Counted from the stretch's first letter, positions 40,512 through 49,055 are shown. The stretch: DNA of 64,000 bases from Rugamonas aquatica (GCF_009380215.1 NZ_WHUG01000004.1:496001-560000), one strand, 5' to 3'. Made by a program: numbers and translations. The notes: generated by a model from the letters alone, not told the origin.

Positions 40512-41246
40512 ATGCCATTTCAATTTGACCGTGTCCGCTGGTTTGTAGGCTGCGCTGTTTTGGCGGCAGGCCCTGTGATGGCCGCGCCACCTGCGCAGGA
40601 GATCCTGCGGCAGGTGGACCGCTACCGTATGCCGTTCGATAGTTTTGAAGCGGCGGTACGCATCGTGCCTGTGCAGAACGGCCAGGAACAGGAACCCGGC
40701 ACGTACGTGATACGCGGTGCGAATCACAATCAGGTGCTGGTGGAGGCGACCAGTGTCGACCAGCGCGGCCAGAAGTTCCTGACCACCGATGCGGGCATAT
40801 TTTTCTACGCGCCCCGCACCCGGCGCGCGATCCGACTGACGCCGCTGCAAACGCTGCGTGGCAAGGCGTCGATCGGCGACCTGGCGCGCATCAGCTTTAC
40901 GAACGACTATGACGCCGTGACGATGGATACACCGCCCGCATCCTGCACGGGCGACTGCGTTGCGCTGGCCTTGACCAGCAAGAACGAGGCGGCCACCTAT
41001 ACTCGGATCACGCTGCTGACGACCAAGCAGCGCGGCCAGTACGTGCCGTTGAAGGCCATGCTGTACGTCGCCAGCGGCAAGCTATTGAAGGTTGCGGAGT
41101 TCGACGCGGCAACCGGCGGTCTGCCGCCGGTCACGCGCTATTTCGATCCGCAACTGCCGGCCGAGCAGACCCGCGTGGTGTACGAGAAGATCAAGACGAT
41201 GGAATTCTCCGCCAGCACCTTCAACCCGCGCAGTCTGGAACAATGA
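40512..41246 (+). CDS. Periplasmic LolA-like (outer membrane lipoprotein-sorting) protein
   Basis: The 244-residue product has a signal peptide (FVGCAVLAAGPVMAAPP). The remainder resembles COG2834-type LolA-like domains, starting with PAQEILRQVDRYRMPFDSFE and including FLTTDAGIFFYAPRTRRAIR, IGDLARISFTNDYDAVTMDT and ISF strands. Such proteins commonly sit next to LolE-type permeases and may shuttle hydrophobic cargo through the periplasm. Its stop overlaps the start of the barrel gene by four bases (ATGA), tying it to the module. Confidence 0.82.
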   Translation: MPFQFDRVRWFVGCAVLAAGPVMAAPPAQEILRQVDRYRMPFDSFEAAVRIVPVQNGQEQEPGTYVIRGANHNQVLVEATSVDQRGQKFLTTDAGIFFYAPRTRRAIRLTPLQTLRGKASIGDLARISFTNDYDAVTMDTPPASCTGDCVALALTSKNEAATYTRITLLTTKQRGQYVPLKAMLYVASGKLLKVAEFDAATGGLPPVTRYFDPQLPAEQTRVVYEKIKTMEFSASTFNPRSLEQ

Positions 41247-42394
41247 GCGCTCGCCGTTCAGCGTTGATGGCTGGGCTGCTGCTGTGCGGCGGCGCGCAGG
41301 CGGACGAGGACTGGCTGGGCGGGTTCGCGCTGGCCAGCCAGGAAGCCACGCGCTTGCAGGCGACGCCGCTCAACGTCGATAATTTTCTGGCGATCCCTGA
41401 GAAGAAGACCTCAATGGCCGGCCTGCTTGAGGGCCGCTTCCACGACCTGACCTGGCGCGCGCGATTTGAAACCTGGCGCAGCGATATCGACGGACGGCGC
41501 AGCGGCTCCTCGGGAACGCTGCAGGAACTGAACCGAGTGTTTCAACTCACGCCGGCGGTGACGCTATCGCTGGGCAAGCGCTTGTATGCGCTCGATCCAT
41601 CCTTCGTCAATCAGCCGCTGGGCTTCCTGCAAAAACGCACGGACCTGAGCGATCCGCTCGATGAACTGGGCCAGTCGGAAGGGCTGCCGATGGCGGTGCT
41701 GGGCTGGACCGGCTCGCAGGCCAGCTTGACGGCGATTTACAGCAAGGACGCGGCGCGGCACGCGGACGGCTACAACCGCGGCGTTGAGCAGTCCATCGTC
41801 AGGCTTGGGTACGAGTTCGATCAACTCAGTGTGAGCATGCTGCTGCGTCGGGCCAGCGGAGAGTCCAACGGCATCGGCGCGACGCTGAGCGGAGCGATGG
41901 GGGAGCATCTGTCGTGGTACGGATCGGCGTACAGTACGCATGACACACGGCGTGCGACAGCCGGCCTGACCTACACCTTGCCGGACCTGCCCAAGCTGCA
42001 AATCGAATACGCCTACGATGGGCGCGGCATGTCCGATGGCGAGTACGCCGGGTGGCTGGCGCAGGTAGATCGCAATCAATCCTTGCCGCTGCCGGATATC
42101 GCGCGCAAGGGCTTGCAGGCACAGGCTGCGCAGGTGCTGACCAGCCAAGGCGCGCGCCAGCGCTATGTCAGCGTGACGCTGGCGCAAACTGTGGGGGATT
42201 GGGAACTGAGCGGAGGTGTGTACGCCGGCCGCGACGACCACAGCGCCGTGTGGCATGGCACGGCGGACTATCGCTATTCAACGCGCACCACGCTGATGTT
42301 GTCAGTACTGCGCCAGACCGGCGACGCCCGCTCCGAGCGAGGCCTGTCGCCATTCGGCAGCAGGCTCGCCTTCCGGGTGCGCCGGGCATTTTAG
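41243..42394 (+). CDS. Outer-membrane beta-barrel protein of the TOMM operon
   Basis: The 383-residue product has a signal peptide (ARRSALMAGLLLCGGAQA). It then has many alternating amphipathic strands with aromatic girdle residues (LTWRARFETWRSDIDG, YGSAYSTHDTRRATAGLTYT, LPKLQIEYAYDGRG) and a terminal phenylalanine (RLAFRVRRAF), the BAM recognition signal. It is the last gene of the 11-kb co-oriented run. In this position it most likely completes a path to or through the outer membrane for the ABC/LolA-like module. Confidence 0.8.
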   Translation: MSARRSALMAGLLLCGGAQADEDWLGGFALASQEATRLQATPLNVDNFLAIPEKKTSMAGLLEGRFHDLTWRARFETWRSDIDGRRSGSSGTLQELNRVFQLTPAVTLSLGKRLYALDPSFVNQPLGFLQKRTDLSDPLDELGQSEGLPMAVLGWTGSQASLTAIYSKDAARHADGYNRGVEQSIVRLGYEFDQLSVSMLLRRASGESNGIGATLSGAMGEHLSWYGSAYSTHDTRRATAGLTYTLPDLPKLQIEYAYDGRGMSDGEYAGWLAQVDRNQSLPLPDIARKGLQAQAAQVLTSQGARQRYVSVTLAQTVGDWELSGGVYAGRDDHSAVWHGTADYRYSTRTTLMLSVLRQTGDARSERGLSPFGSRLAFRVRRAF

Positions 42395-42402
42395 ATCTAC
42401 CG

Positions 42403-43395
42403 TTACTGAGGCAAGGCGAAATAGGCGATCCTGGTGTTGGCCGGTGCCGTGATGGCTGCCGCTTGTGCCGAGCCGGTGCTGTTGGTCAGTTTGCTTGCGT
42501 TATTGAGCACGAACGCTTGGTCGGTGAAGCCCAAGTACAAACGGTCATTTGCGGCATCGATTGTTACCGCGCTCCCGGAGTTCGGAGTCGGCAGCGAGAA
42601 CGTGGTGACTGCCGGGCGGCCTGCTGCGGTGCTTGCACCATCGAGAACGATGACGCCTCCCTTGTCCGTGACCATGTAGAGACGGTCACGGCTGCTGTCT
42701 ATGGAAAGCCGTTCTACGACGCCAGGCATGCCGATACGACGAGCGATAGGCGCTTCGCCATTGAAGCTATCGATGTGCTCGAAGACGAAAACTTCTGAGG
42801 GAGCGATGAAGTTCCAGCTGGTGTACAGCAGGTTGCGCTTCAGATCCAGGGTGAAGTTGTCATGGTAGATGTTCCCGGAAAAAATGCGCGAAGGTGCTAC
42901 CGTTCCGTTGAGCTTGCTAGCCTGCTCAAACACGGCCACGCCGCCACTGCCCGGCGCCTTGAAGCCAATGTAGAGGCGGTCATTCGCCTTGTCCAGAACT
43001 ACGTGCCGCAGACTGGTGTAGCCATTGATTGCCGGGATGATCGAGCGGGAGGCAGCAATAGTCCCGTCCAGTTTTCTCGCATTGGCGTACACGTCGATTT
43101 GGGTGAACGCGGCAACATAGAGTTCATTGCGGGTGCCATCGAACGCAGCGTCATACCAGGCGGATGTATTGGTGGTAAAGACCTTGGCGGACAAGGTGCC
43201 CGGTGTGGGCGTCAGCGTATCGATGGCCGCCATTTTCTGGTTGCCGCTGTCGCCGATGAAGATCGTGTTGCCGGTTAATACGGGTGGGGAAGTTGGCTGG
43301 GACGGTGAGGTGGCAGTACTGCCACCACCACCGCCGCCACCGCAGGCGGTCAAGGCTAACAAACAAAGGGAGAGTAGAGAGGAATTCAGACGCAT
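42403..43395 (-). CDS. Lipoprotein with beta-propeller-like repeats
   Basis: From MRLNSS the product has 330 residues with a lipobox (SLLSLCLLALTACGG) and a poly-glycine linker. It then shows five or six repeats around DxxxDRLYIG/NELYVA strands (DGTRNELYVAAFTQIDVY, DKANDRLYIGFK, DSSRDRLYMVTDKGGVIVLD, DAANDRLYLGFTDQAFVLNN). This is the pattern of YncE-like seven-bladed propellers. It is convergent with the TOMM operon, eight bases past its end, and is probably unrelated to it. Confidence 0.75.
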   Translation of the reverse strand: MRLNSSLLSLCLLALTACGGGGGGGSTATSPSQPTSPPVLTGNTIFIGDSGNQKMAAIDTLTPTPGTLSAKVFTTNTSAWYDAAFDGTRNELYVAAFTQIDVYANARKLDGTIAASRSIIPAINGYTSLRHVVLDKANDRLYIGFKAPGSGGVAVFEQASKLNGTVAPSRIFSGNIYHDNFTLDLKRNLLYTSWNFIAPSEVFVFEHIDSFNGEAPIARRIGMPGVVERLSIDSSRDRLYMVTDKGGVIVLDGASTAAGRPAVTTFSLPTPNSGSAVTIDAANDRLYLGFTDQAFVLNNASKLTNSTGSAQAAAITAPANTRIAYFALPQ

Positions 43396-43536
43396 GGTTG
43401 TTAATCTAGTCAATAAAAGGTAACTATTTTAACAGAAATTTCATTGCGGAAACTTTCTGGGCGCCTTGTATATTTAAGCGCAGAGGTACAGTCTCGCTCT
43501 GAGTATCTTTCGAACTTTTAAAGGGCCGGCTGGATT

Positions 43537-44070
43537 ATGAAAATACTCGTCGTTTTCGCTGCACTGGTGATTGGCTTTGCGCCTGCGGGCATGGCTCAAA
43601 CACCCAGGCTCCCGGCCATTGAGCAAGGCATCTATCATCCGGAACCGCCTTTTGAAAACATCAAGCAATCGTTTTATATTCGAGAGCGTGAGCGGCCGCT
43701 TCTGAATCTCATTACCGATGCGAGTACTTCGATTGCCCTGTTTTTGATCGATGCCCATAATGCGTTGCCTGGCACTTCCAAGCTTCTGGCCGAGACGAGC
43801 GATGGCCTGCGGCTTCCACCTATGGCCACTGTCGATAGAACCATGCGGTTTGTTGGCACGGGTCTTTACTGCTGGCAGAGCAAAAACGACGATCATCTGG
43901 AGTTTTTGATCGAGTGGGCCGATATCACCACCAATGCGCGCTACACCGACTCCTATGTGTTTGCGCGGCGAGGGGCTGCCTGGCGGTTTGAAAAACACGG
44001 CAGCATCCCGCCATGGCATTGGGCACAGACTGAACGTTATTTTCAGCGGGCGTGCCCATCGGATAGCTGA
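43537..44070 (+). CDS. Secreted hypothetical protein, 177 aa
   Basis: The product has a signal peptide (KILVVFAALVIGFAPAGMAQ). The mature part contains PPFENIKQSFYIRERERP and a WQSKNDDHLEFLIEWADITT segment and ends in CPSDS. It looks like a small periplasmic domain; no family is recognised. It is divergent from the propeller lipoprotein and convergent with the next gene, with four bases between stops. Confidence 0.6.
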   Translation: MKILVVFAALVIGFAPAGMAQTPRLPAIEQGIYHPEPPFENIKQSFYIRERERPLLNLITDASTSIALFLIDAHNALPGTSKLLAETSDGLRLPPMATVDRTMRFVGTGLYCWQSKNDDHLEFLIEWADITTNARYTDSYVFARRGAAWRFEKHGSIPPWHWAQTERYFQRACPSDS

Positions 44071-44073
44071 GGT

Positions 44074-44556
44074 TCAACGAAATTGTTTTCGATATGCGTC
44101 TACCATTTCAGCCACATCGTTCGGGACCGATTCGCTACGCCGCGCCATGATTATTTGCTTGCCATCTAGACCGGTGCACACCAGTTTGGGTTCGGCCGCT
44201 TCGCGGTGGCAGGGAATGACTGCACCGGCGCCTTTTGTTTCTCCTTTTGGCAGCAGCGGTCGAACCTGCAGCGTATCTCCGTCCAATGTCGCCGTCACGG
44301 GCCAACCCACGATGGCGCGCGGGGCAGGCTTGCCGTCGTCGACGCCGTCGACACGCCGGGGTGCCGATGCGGAGCCGGCCATCATTCCATAGCCGTCTGC
44401 GAGAAAATACATTTCGGCTTGCTCAGCCGTACCTTCAAACAGGGAAGCTCCCGTAGCCCATGTGCCAGCGATGTGAGCCGGCAGGCCTTCCGCCGCATGG
44501 GCCGCCGTGTGAAGCGAACTGCACAGCACGACCAACTTTAGCCACGAAGTACGCAT
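44074..44556 (-). CDS. Secreted hypothetical protein, 160 aa
   Basis: The product has a signal peptide (SWLKLVVLCSSLHTAAHAAE). Its mature body contains IAGTWATGASLFEGTAEQAE then YFLADGYGMM, followed by DTLQVRPLL and VIPCHREAAEPKLVCTGLDG, a strand-rich lipocalin-like or META-like layout. The family is not recognised with confidence. The GNAT gene upstream ends 16 bases before, so the two may share a message. Confidence 0.6.
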   Translation of the reverse strand: MRTSWLKLVVLCSSLHTAAHAAEGLPAHIAGTWATGASLFEGTAEQAEMYFLADGYGMMAGSASAPRRVDGVDDGKPAPRAIVGWPVTATLDGDTLQVRPLLPKGETKGAGAVIPCHREAAEPKLVCTGLDGKQIIMARRSESVPNDVAEMVDAYRKQFR

Positions 44557-44571
44557 TGTGTTCCTTTCGAT

Positions 44572-45009
44572 TTATCCTGCGCTCGCCAGCAGGTAATAGG
44601 CGTCGTTCCCTTCGACTCGCTCCCGGTGCCATCCTTGCGATACATAGAACTGGTCCGCTCTGGTTCCCATTCCGGTACTCAGGCGAACAAACTCATTGCC
44701 CTGTTCGAAAAGCCATGCGGTGGCAATGTTGAGCAAATGCTTGGCGATCCCTTGTCCTTCATATTCGAGCGCCATGAACAGCGCCCAGATGGATGAATCG
44801 GTTTTGTTCGCATAGCAGAATCCGGCGATCACGCCATCGACTTCTGCGACCCAGCCGCGGCCCAGCAGTTCCAGATAATCCTCGTACATTTTCTGTGTAA
44901 TGCGGCTCGGGTCGGAAAGCACATTCTCGCGAACGGCCAGGCGGATCGTCGACATGGCAGGAATGTCTTGCGACGTCGCCTGGCGAAAGACTATTTGGGT
45001 TTGTGGCAT
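44572..45009 (-). CDS. GNAT-family N-acetyltransferase
   Basis: The 145-residue product matches the GNAT fold. The N-terminal part is IVFRQATSQDIPAMSTIRLA, the core strand is GVIAGFCYANKTDSSIWALF, and the acetyl-CoA pyrophosphate loop is in ALEYEGQGIAKHLLNIATAW (Q/R-x-x-G-x-G/A type). The end reads YVSQGWHREREV-like (FYVSQGWHRERVEGND). Substrate cannot be deduced. It is divergent from the SDR gene across an AT-rich gap containing TATAAT at 45057-45062. Confidence 0.85.
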   Translation of the reverse strand: MPQTQIVFRQATSQDIPAMSTIRLAVRENVLSDPSRITQKMYEDYLELLGRGWVAEVDGVIAGFCYANKTDSSIWALFMALEYEGQGIAKHLLNIATAWLFEQGNEFVRLSTGMGTRADQFYVSQGWHRERVEGNDAYYLLASAG

Positions 45010-45098
45010 CTCGGTCCCTATTCGGCCAATTTAATTTCGATTTAATTATGCATTTAATATAATCTATTATTTTAGTTAACTATAGGGCTGGCGTAAAG

Positions 45099-45785
45099 AT
45101 GAAGGCAATTATTACTGGCGGCAACCGAGGCATCGGGCTTGAAATATCGAAGAAGCTGTTGAGCAAAGGATTTGAAGTGCATGTCTTGTCCCGCTCCGGC
45201 GTCCCCGTCGCCATGGACGGATTAACCTCGTGGACAGCAGACGTTTCTGATTACGAACAGGCGCTGCAGATCGTCGAGAAGATCGGGACGCCGGACGTCT
45301 TCATCAACAACGCGGGCATGATGAACGCGAAGACGGCAAGCGACTACGACAGCGAGGCAATTCTCCACACGCTCAACATGAACCTGATCTCCGCCGTGCG
45401 GCTGAGCGTTCATGTGGCGGAGCGGATGGCGGGCAAGGGCGGCGGCCGTATCGTCAGCATGGGTTCGATTGCCGGCGAAATCGGCCATCCGGACATCTGG
45501 TATGGCGTTTCAAAAGCGGGCCTGATGAATGCAATGCGTTCGCTCGCACGCACCTACGGCGCGCGGGGCGTGATCGCCAACTCGGTCGCACCTGGCCCTG
45601 TCGAAACTGACATGATGAAAAACATCCCGCAAGACAGAAAGGAGCGCTTGAAGGCCGCAACCATCAGCCAGCGATTCTGCCTGGCGGAAGAGGTTGCGGA
45701 AACGGTCAGCTGGCTTGCGACCGACGCACCGGCATTCATTAACGGTGACGTCATCGATATGAACAACGGCACCAATTATCGATAA
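45099..45785 (+). CDS. Short-chain dehydrogenase/reductase (FabG-like)
   Basis: The 228-residue product has the SDR features in order: cofactor loop ITGGNRGIGLEISKKL (TGxxxGIG), NNAG at about 71-74, catalytic Ser in RIVSMGSIAGEIG, and the YxxxK pair in IWYGVSKAGLMNAMRSLART. A VAPGPVETDM segment follows. It reduces or oxidises a carbonyl/alcohol with NAD(P)H; specificity is unknown. It ends three bases before the stop of the convergent dehydrogenase. Confidence 0.9.
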   Translation: MKAIITGGNRGIGLEISKKLLSKGFEVHVLSRSGVPVAMDGLTSWTADVSDYEQALQIVEKIGTPDVFINNAGMMNAKTASDYDSEAILHTLNMNLISAVRLSVHVAERMAGKGGGRIVSMGSIAGEIGHPDIWYGVSKAGLMNAMRSLARTYGARGVIANSVAPGPVETDMMKNIPQDRKERLKAATISQRFCLAEEVAETVSWLATDAPAFINGDVIDMNNGTNYR

Positions 45786-45788
45786 CTG

Positions 45789-46760
45789 TCAGCCGACCAC
45801 ATTCCTGGGCGCGCCCGCCGCCCATGCTTCGATATTGTCGATCAACTGATCCGCCAGCACCTGCATGGCCTGCGAGCTGGCCCAGGCCGAATGCGGCGTC
45901 AGGATGAAGTTGGGCAGCCGCAGATTGAGCAGCACGTTGTCGGCCGGCGGCGGTTCCTGCACCAGCACGTCGAAGCCTGCGCCGGCGATCACGCCGCTGC
46001 GCAGGGCGTCGGCCAGCGCCGTCTCGTCCACCAGGCCGCCGCGTGCGGTGTTGATGAGCAGCGCGCTGCGCTTCATGCGGATCAGCTCTTTCGCGCTGAT
46101 CAGGTTGCGCGTCTTGTCGTTCAGCGGCAGGTGCAGGCTGAGGATGTCCGAGGTTTCCAGCAGCTCGTCGAAGCCCACTTCGCGCACGCCATCGCCCGCC
46201 GCATCGGGCAGCGGCGAGCGCGTATGTACGATCACCTCCATGCCGAACGCCTGAGCGATACGTGCCACCGATTTGCCCAGCGTGCCATATCCCAACAGGC
46301 CCAGACGGCTGCCCGCCAGGTCCGCGATCGGATGGCCGAACAGGCAGAAACGGTCGGACTTCTGCCACAAGCCCGCCTCGATATCGGCGCGATACGCCAC
46401 CAGCTGCCGCCGCAACGCCAGCATCAGCGCGAAGGTGTGCTCGGGCAGCGTGTGCACCGCGTAGTTGCGGATGTTGGAGACGACGATGCCGCGCTCGCGG
46501 CAGGCCGCCAGGTCGACGATGTCGGTGCCGGTGGCGGCCACCGCGATCATCTTCAGGTCCGGCAGCTGCGCCAGGTCGGCCGCGCGCAGCGGCACCTTGT
46601 TGGTGATGGCGATGGTGGCGCGCGCGTCGCGCAGGCGCGGCATGGCGTCCGCCGCCCTAGTGGCGGCATGCTCGGACCACGCATGCGCGAACGCAGGCTT
46701 GCGGATGTTGGCGATCACGCTGTCGCGGTCGAGGAATACGATGCGGTGGGCTTCAGTCAT
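45789..46760 (-). CDS. D-2-hydroxyacid dehydrogenase (glycerate/hydroxypyruvate reductase type)
   Basis: The 323-residue NAD-dependent enzyme has LGLLGYGTLGKSVARIAQAF (cofactor GxGxxG) and the catalytic Arg in ALLINTARGGLVDETAL. The Glu lies in FDVLVQEPPPADNVLL and the His in FILTPHSAWAS. It interconverts 2-oxo acids and D-2-hydroxy acids such as glycerate. Its ATG overlaps the stop of the LysR regulator (ATGA), so the two are one operon. Confidence 0.9.
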   Translation of the reverse strand: MTEAHRIVFLDRDSVIANIRKPAFAHAWSEHAATRAADAMPRLRDARATIAITNKVPLRAADLAQLPDLKMIAVAATGTDIVDLAACRERGIVVSNIRNYAVHTLPEHTFALMLALRRQLVAYRADIEAGLWQKSDRFCLFGHPIADLAGSRLGLLGYGTLGKSVARIAQAFGMEVIVHTRSPLPDAAGDGVREVGFDELLETSDILSLHLPLNDKTRNLISAKELIRMKRSALLINTARGGLVDETALADALRSGVIAGAGFDVLVQEPPPADNVLLNLRLPNFILTPHSAWASSQAMQVLADQLIDNIEAWAAGAPRNVVG

Positions 46761-47713
46761 ATGGCAACCTCAAAAGGAGTCGGGCGCGCCGGCGGTGCGG
46801 CTTTCGGCAGGCGCATGCCCGGATGGTTGGAAAACAGTTCGGCGACCCATTCGACAAACACCCGCACCTTGGCCGACAGGTGGCGGTTCTGCGGATAGAC
46901 CACGTGCACCGGCAGCGGGTCGGTGCTCCAGTCGGCCAGCAGCTGTTCGAAGCGGCCGTCGGCGAGCATGGGCTCCATCATAAAGTTCGGCATCTGCACG
47001 ATGCCCAGTCCCGCCAGACCCGCCGCCGTGTAGGCGTTGGTGTCGTTGACGGCGATGTGGCCGGGCAGGGCGACCTGTATGCGCTCGCCGTCGCGCGAGA
47101 AGTCCCAGTCGAACAGCTTGCCGGTGCGCGAAGAAAAATAGTTCACGCAGCGGTGGCGTATCAATTCGTCCGGATGCGCCGGCCGGCCGTAGCGCGACAG
47201 ATAGTCCGGCGTGGCGCAGGTGACGAACTGCAGGATGCCGACGCGCCGCGCGATCAGGTTGGAGTCGCCCAGCTGGCCGCCGCGCACCGCGCAATCGACG
47301 CCTTCCTCGATCAGGTCCACCGTGCGGTCGCTGCAGCCCAGTTCCAGCTGGATGTCCGGGTAGCGCACGAAGAAGTCGGGCAGGGCGGGGATCAGCACGT
47401 CGCTGGACAGGCCGGTGGGCGCATCGACCCGCAGCCGCCCGCTGGGGCTGAGCCGCGTGCGCGACAGCGATTCCTCGGCCTCGCGCACGTCCGACAGGAT
47501 GCGCAGGCAGCGCTCATAATAGGCGGCGCCGTCGGCCGTCACGCTGACCTGGCGCGTGGTCCGGTGCAGCAGCTTGACCGACAGCGCCGCCTCCAGCGAC
47601 TGGATCAGCGTCGAGACGGTGGCCTTGGGCAGCTGCATATTGTCGGCGGCGCGCGTGAAGCCGCCGGCGTCGACCACCTGTACGAACACTTCCATCGCTT
47701 GTAGTTTATTCAT
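46757..47713 (-). CDS. LysR-family transcriptional regulator
   Basis: From MNKLQAMEVF the product has 318 residues. The winged helix at 1-60 reads VFVQVVDAGGFTRAADNMQL then PKATVSTLIQSLEAALSVKL. The effector domain starts near 90 and contains VRGGQLGDSNLIARRVG. It is co-translated with the hydroxyacid dehydrogenase but also divergent from the lipase-like/RND efflux genes, the position of ceoR/bpeT in Burkholderia. It may control either or both. A longer in-frame start at 47809 would cross the palindrome at 47726-47745 and is unlikely. Confidence 0.9.
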   Translation of the reverse strand: MNKLQAMEVFVQVVDAGGFTRAADNMQLPKATVSTLIQSLEAALSVKLLHRTTRQVSVTADGAAYYERCLRILSDVREAEESLSRTRLSPSGRLRVDAPTGLSSDVLIPALPDFFVRYPDIQLELGCSDRTVDLIEEGVDCAVRGGQLGDSNLIARRVGILQFVTCATPDYLSRYGRPAHPDELIRHRCVNYFSSRTGKLFDWDFSRDGERIQVALPGHIAVNDTNAYTAAGLAGLGIVQMPNFMMEPMLADGRFEQLLADWSTDPLPVHVVYPQNRHLSAKVRVFVEWVAELFSNHPGMRLPKAAPPARPTPFEVAI

Positions 47714-47725
47714 CTTTGAGTCCCA

Positions 47726-47745
47726 TTGTTCGGAATCCTGAACAA
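47726..47745. promoter_or_regulatory. LysR box candidate (palindrome)
   Basis: TTGTTC and GAACAA form a perfect inverted repeat with an 8-base spacer, 12 bases upstream of the lysR start and within the divergent region. Size and position suit autoregulatory LysR binding. Confidence 0.5.
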
Positions 47746-47838
47746 TCAATTCGACATTGCAGTATTTATCAGATTGTAGATCAAGTTTAAGATTGCTGTA
47801 CTGCACCAAGAAAGTACATTGAAGGAAAGGGGTTCAAC

Positions 47839-48048
47839 ATGAAATATCGGGATGGAATTTTTGCAACGATCGCACTGGCGCTGACTTCGGTCGCTCTGGC
47901 GGGCGTGGTCTATACCGATGCCTACTCGCAGGCGGCATCGGCCGAAGCGAGCGGCGTTCGTGCCCTGACCGAAGCGGCCGCCGGCGACGCCATCGCCTGC
48001 GCCGACACGGCCATGCTCTCCAGCGCCTCGGATACGGTGCAGCGATGA
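47839..48048 (+). CDS. Small exported peptide ahead of the efflux operon
   Basis: The 69-residue product starts with GIFATIALALTSVALAGVVY, a signal peptide or anchor, followed by an Ala-rich tail (AASAEASGVRALTEAAAGDA). An AAGGAAAGGGG ribosome site precedes the ATG and the stop overlaps the next start by four bases. It is therefore probably translated with the efflux genes. Function unknown; it could simply couple translation. Confidence 0.55.
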   Translation: MKYRDGIFATIALALTSVALAGVVYTDAYSQAASAEASGVRALTEAAAGDAIACADTAMLSSASDTVQR

Positions 48049-48911
48049 GCGCAACCGTCGAGCCATTGCCGCAGCTGTCGGACCTGCTCAAGGTCCGCAC
48101 CCTGGAAGTGCGCGGCGCGCAAGGCCCCCTGGCCGGCCGCCTGTACACCAGCGGCGAGGCCGGCGCCAAGCGCGATACGCTGATCGTGTTCTTCCATGCC
48201 GGCGGCTTCAACAGCGGCGACCTGGACGATGCCGACATCTTCCTGCGCCATATGGCCGACGACAACCAGGACAGCGCCGTGCTGGCCACCGCCTACACGC
48301 TGGCGACGGTGCAGCCTTTCCCGGCCGCCGTCGAGGACGCGCACGCCGTGCTGACCTGGGCCAAGAAGCACAAGACCAAGCTGGGCTGGACCGGCAAGCG
48401 CCTGGTGGTGGCCGGCATCGAAGCCGGCGCCAACCTGGCGGCGGTCTGCGCGCTGATGTCGCGCGACCGCGGCGGCCCGGCGCTGGCCGGCCAGATCCTG
48501 GTGATGCCGATGCTCGATCCCGGTCTCAGCACCTGGTCGATGCGCGAGATGCAGAATGCGCCTGAATTGCTGGACGTGGCCGATGCCTGCGCGGCGGCCT
48601 ACCGAGGCTACCTGCCGAACGCGGCAGACCGCACCCATCCATACGCCTCGCCGCTGCAGTCGAGCCGTCTGAAGAACCTGCCGCCGGCGCTGATCCTGTC
48701 GGCCGAAGACGACCCGCTGCGCGACGAAGCGGAACAATATGGCGCGAAGTTGATTGCCTGTGGTGTCAAGACCACCGTCAACCGAATGCCGGCAGCGTCC
48801 CTGAGTGAAGCAGGGGCGCGCAACGAATGCGCGTGCAAGTGTTACGCGCTGGGAGAAATCGCCAGTTTCATCGCTGGCCTGGAACGGTCTGAGACGCCGC
48901 CAGCCGCATAG
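48045..48911 (+). CDS. Lipase-like alpha/beta-hydrolase (LlpE position), catalytic residues missing
   Basis: The 288-residue product has the alpha/beta-hydrolase-3 frame. FFHAGGFNSGDLDDADIFLR replaces the HGGG oxyanion segment, the elbow is VVAGIEAGANLAAVCALMSR, and the acid region is ILSAEDDPLRDEAEQYGAKL. At the elbow, where the family has G-x-S-x-G, the sequence is G-I-E-A-G, so the serine nucleophile is absent. No histidine follows the acid in the usual place. It is probably not a classical esterase. Its place before an RND operon matches llpE of Burkholderia efflux operons. Confidence 0.75.
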   Translation: MSATVEPLPQLSDLLKVRTLEVRGAQGPLAGRLYTSGEAGAKRDTLIVFFHAGGFNSGDLDDADIFLRHMADDNQDSAVLATAYTLATVQPFPAAVEDAHAVLTWAKKHKTKLGWTGKRLVVAGIEAGANLAAVCALMSRDRGGPALAGQILVMPMLDPGLSTWSMREMQNAPELLDVADACAAAYRGYLPNAADRTHPYASPLQSSRLKNLPPALILSAEDDPLRDEAEQYGAKLIACGVKTTVNRMPAASLSEAGARNECACKCYALGEIASFIAGLERSETPPAA

Positions 48912-49055
48912 GGTTCCCCAACCTTTAAGCAGTATCTGCAATCACGTCCCCACTGGCTTGCCGGCGGGGCGCTAGTACCGTGTTTTCTCGCAATTCGTTG
49001 AGGGCAACCGGTGCCGCCATTTCTATTAATTATTTTCATATAAAAGGGAATAAAC

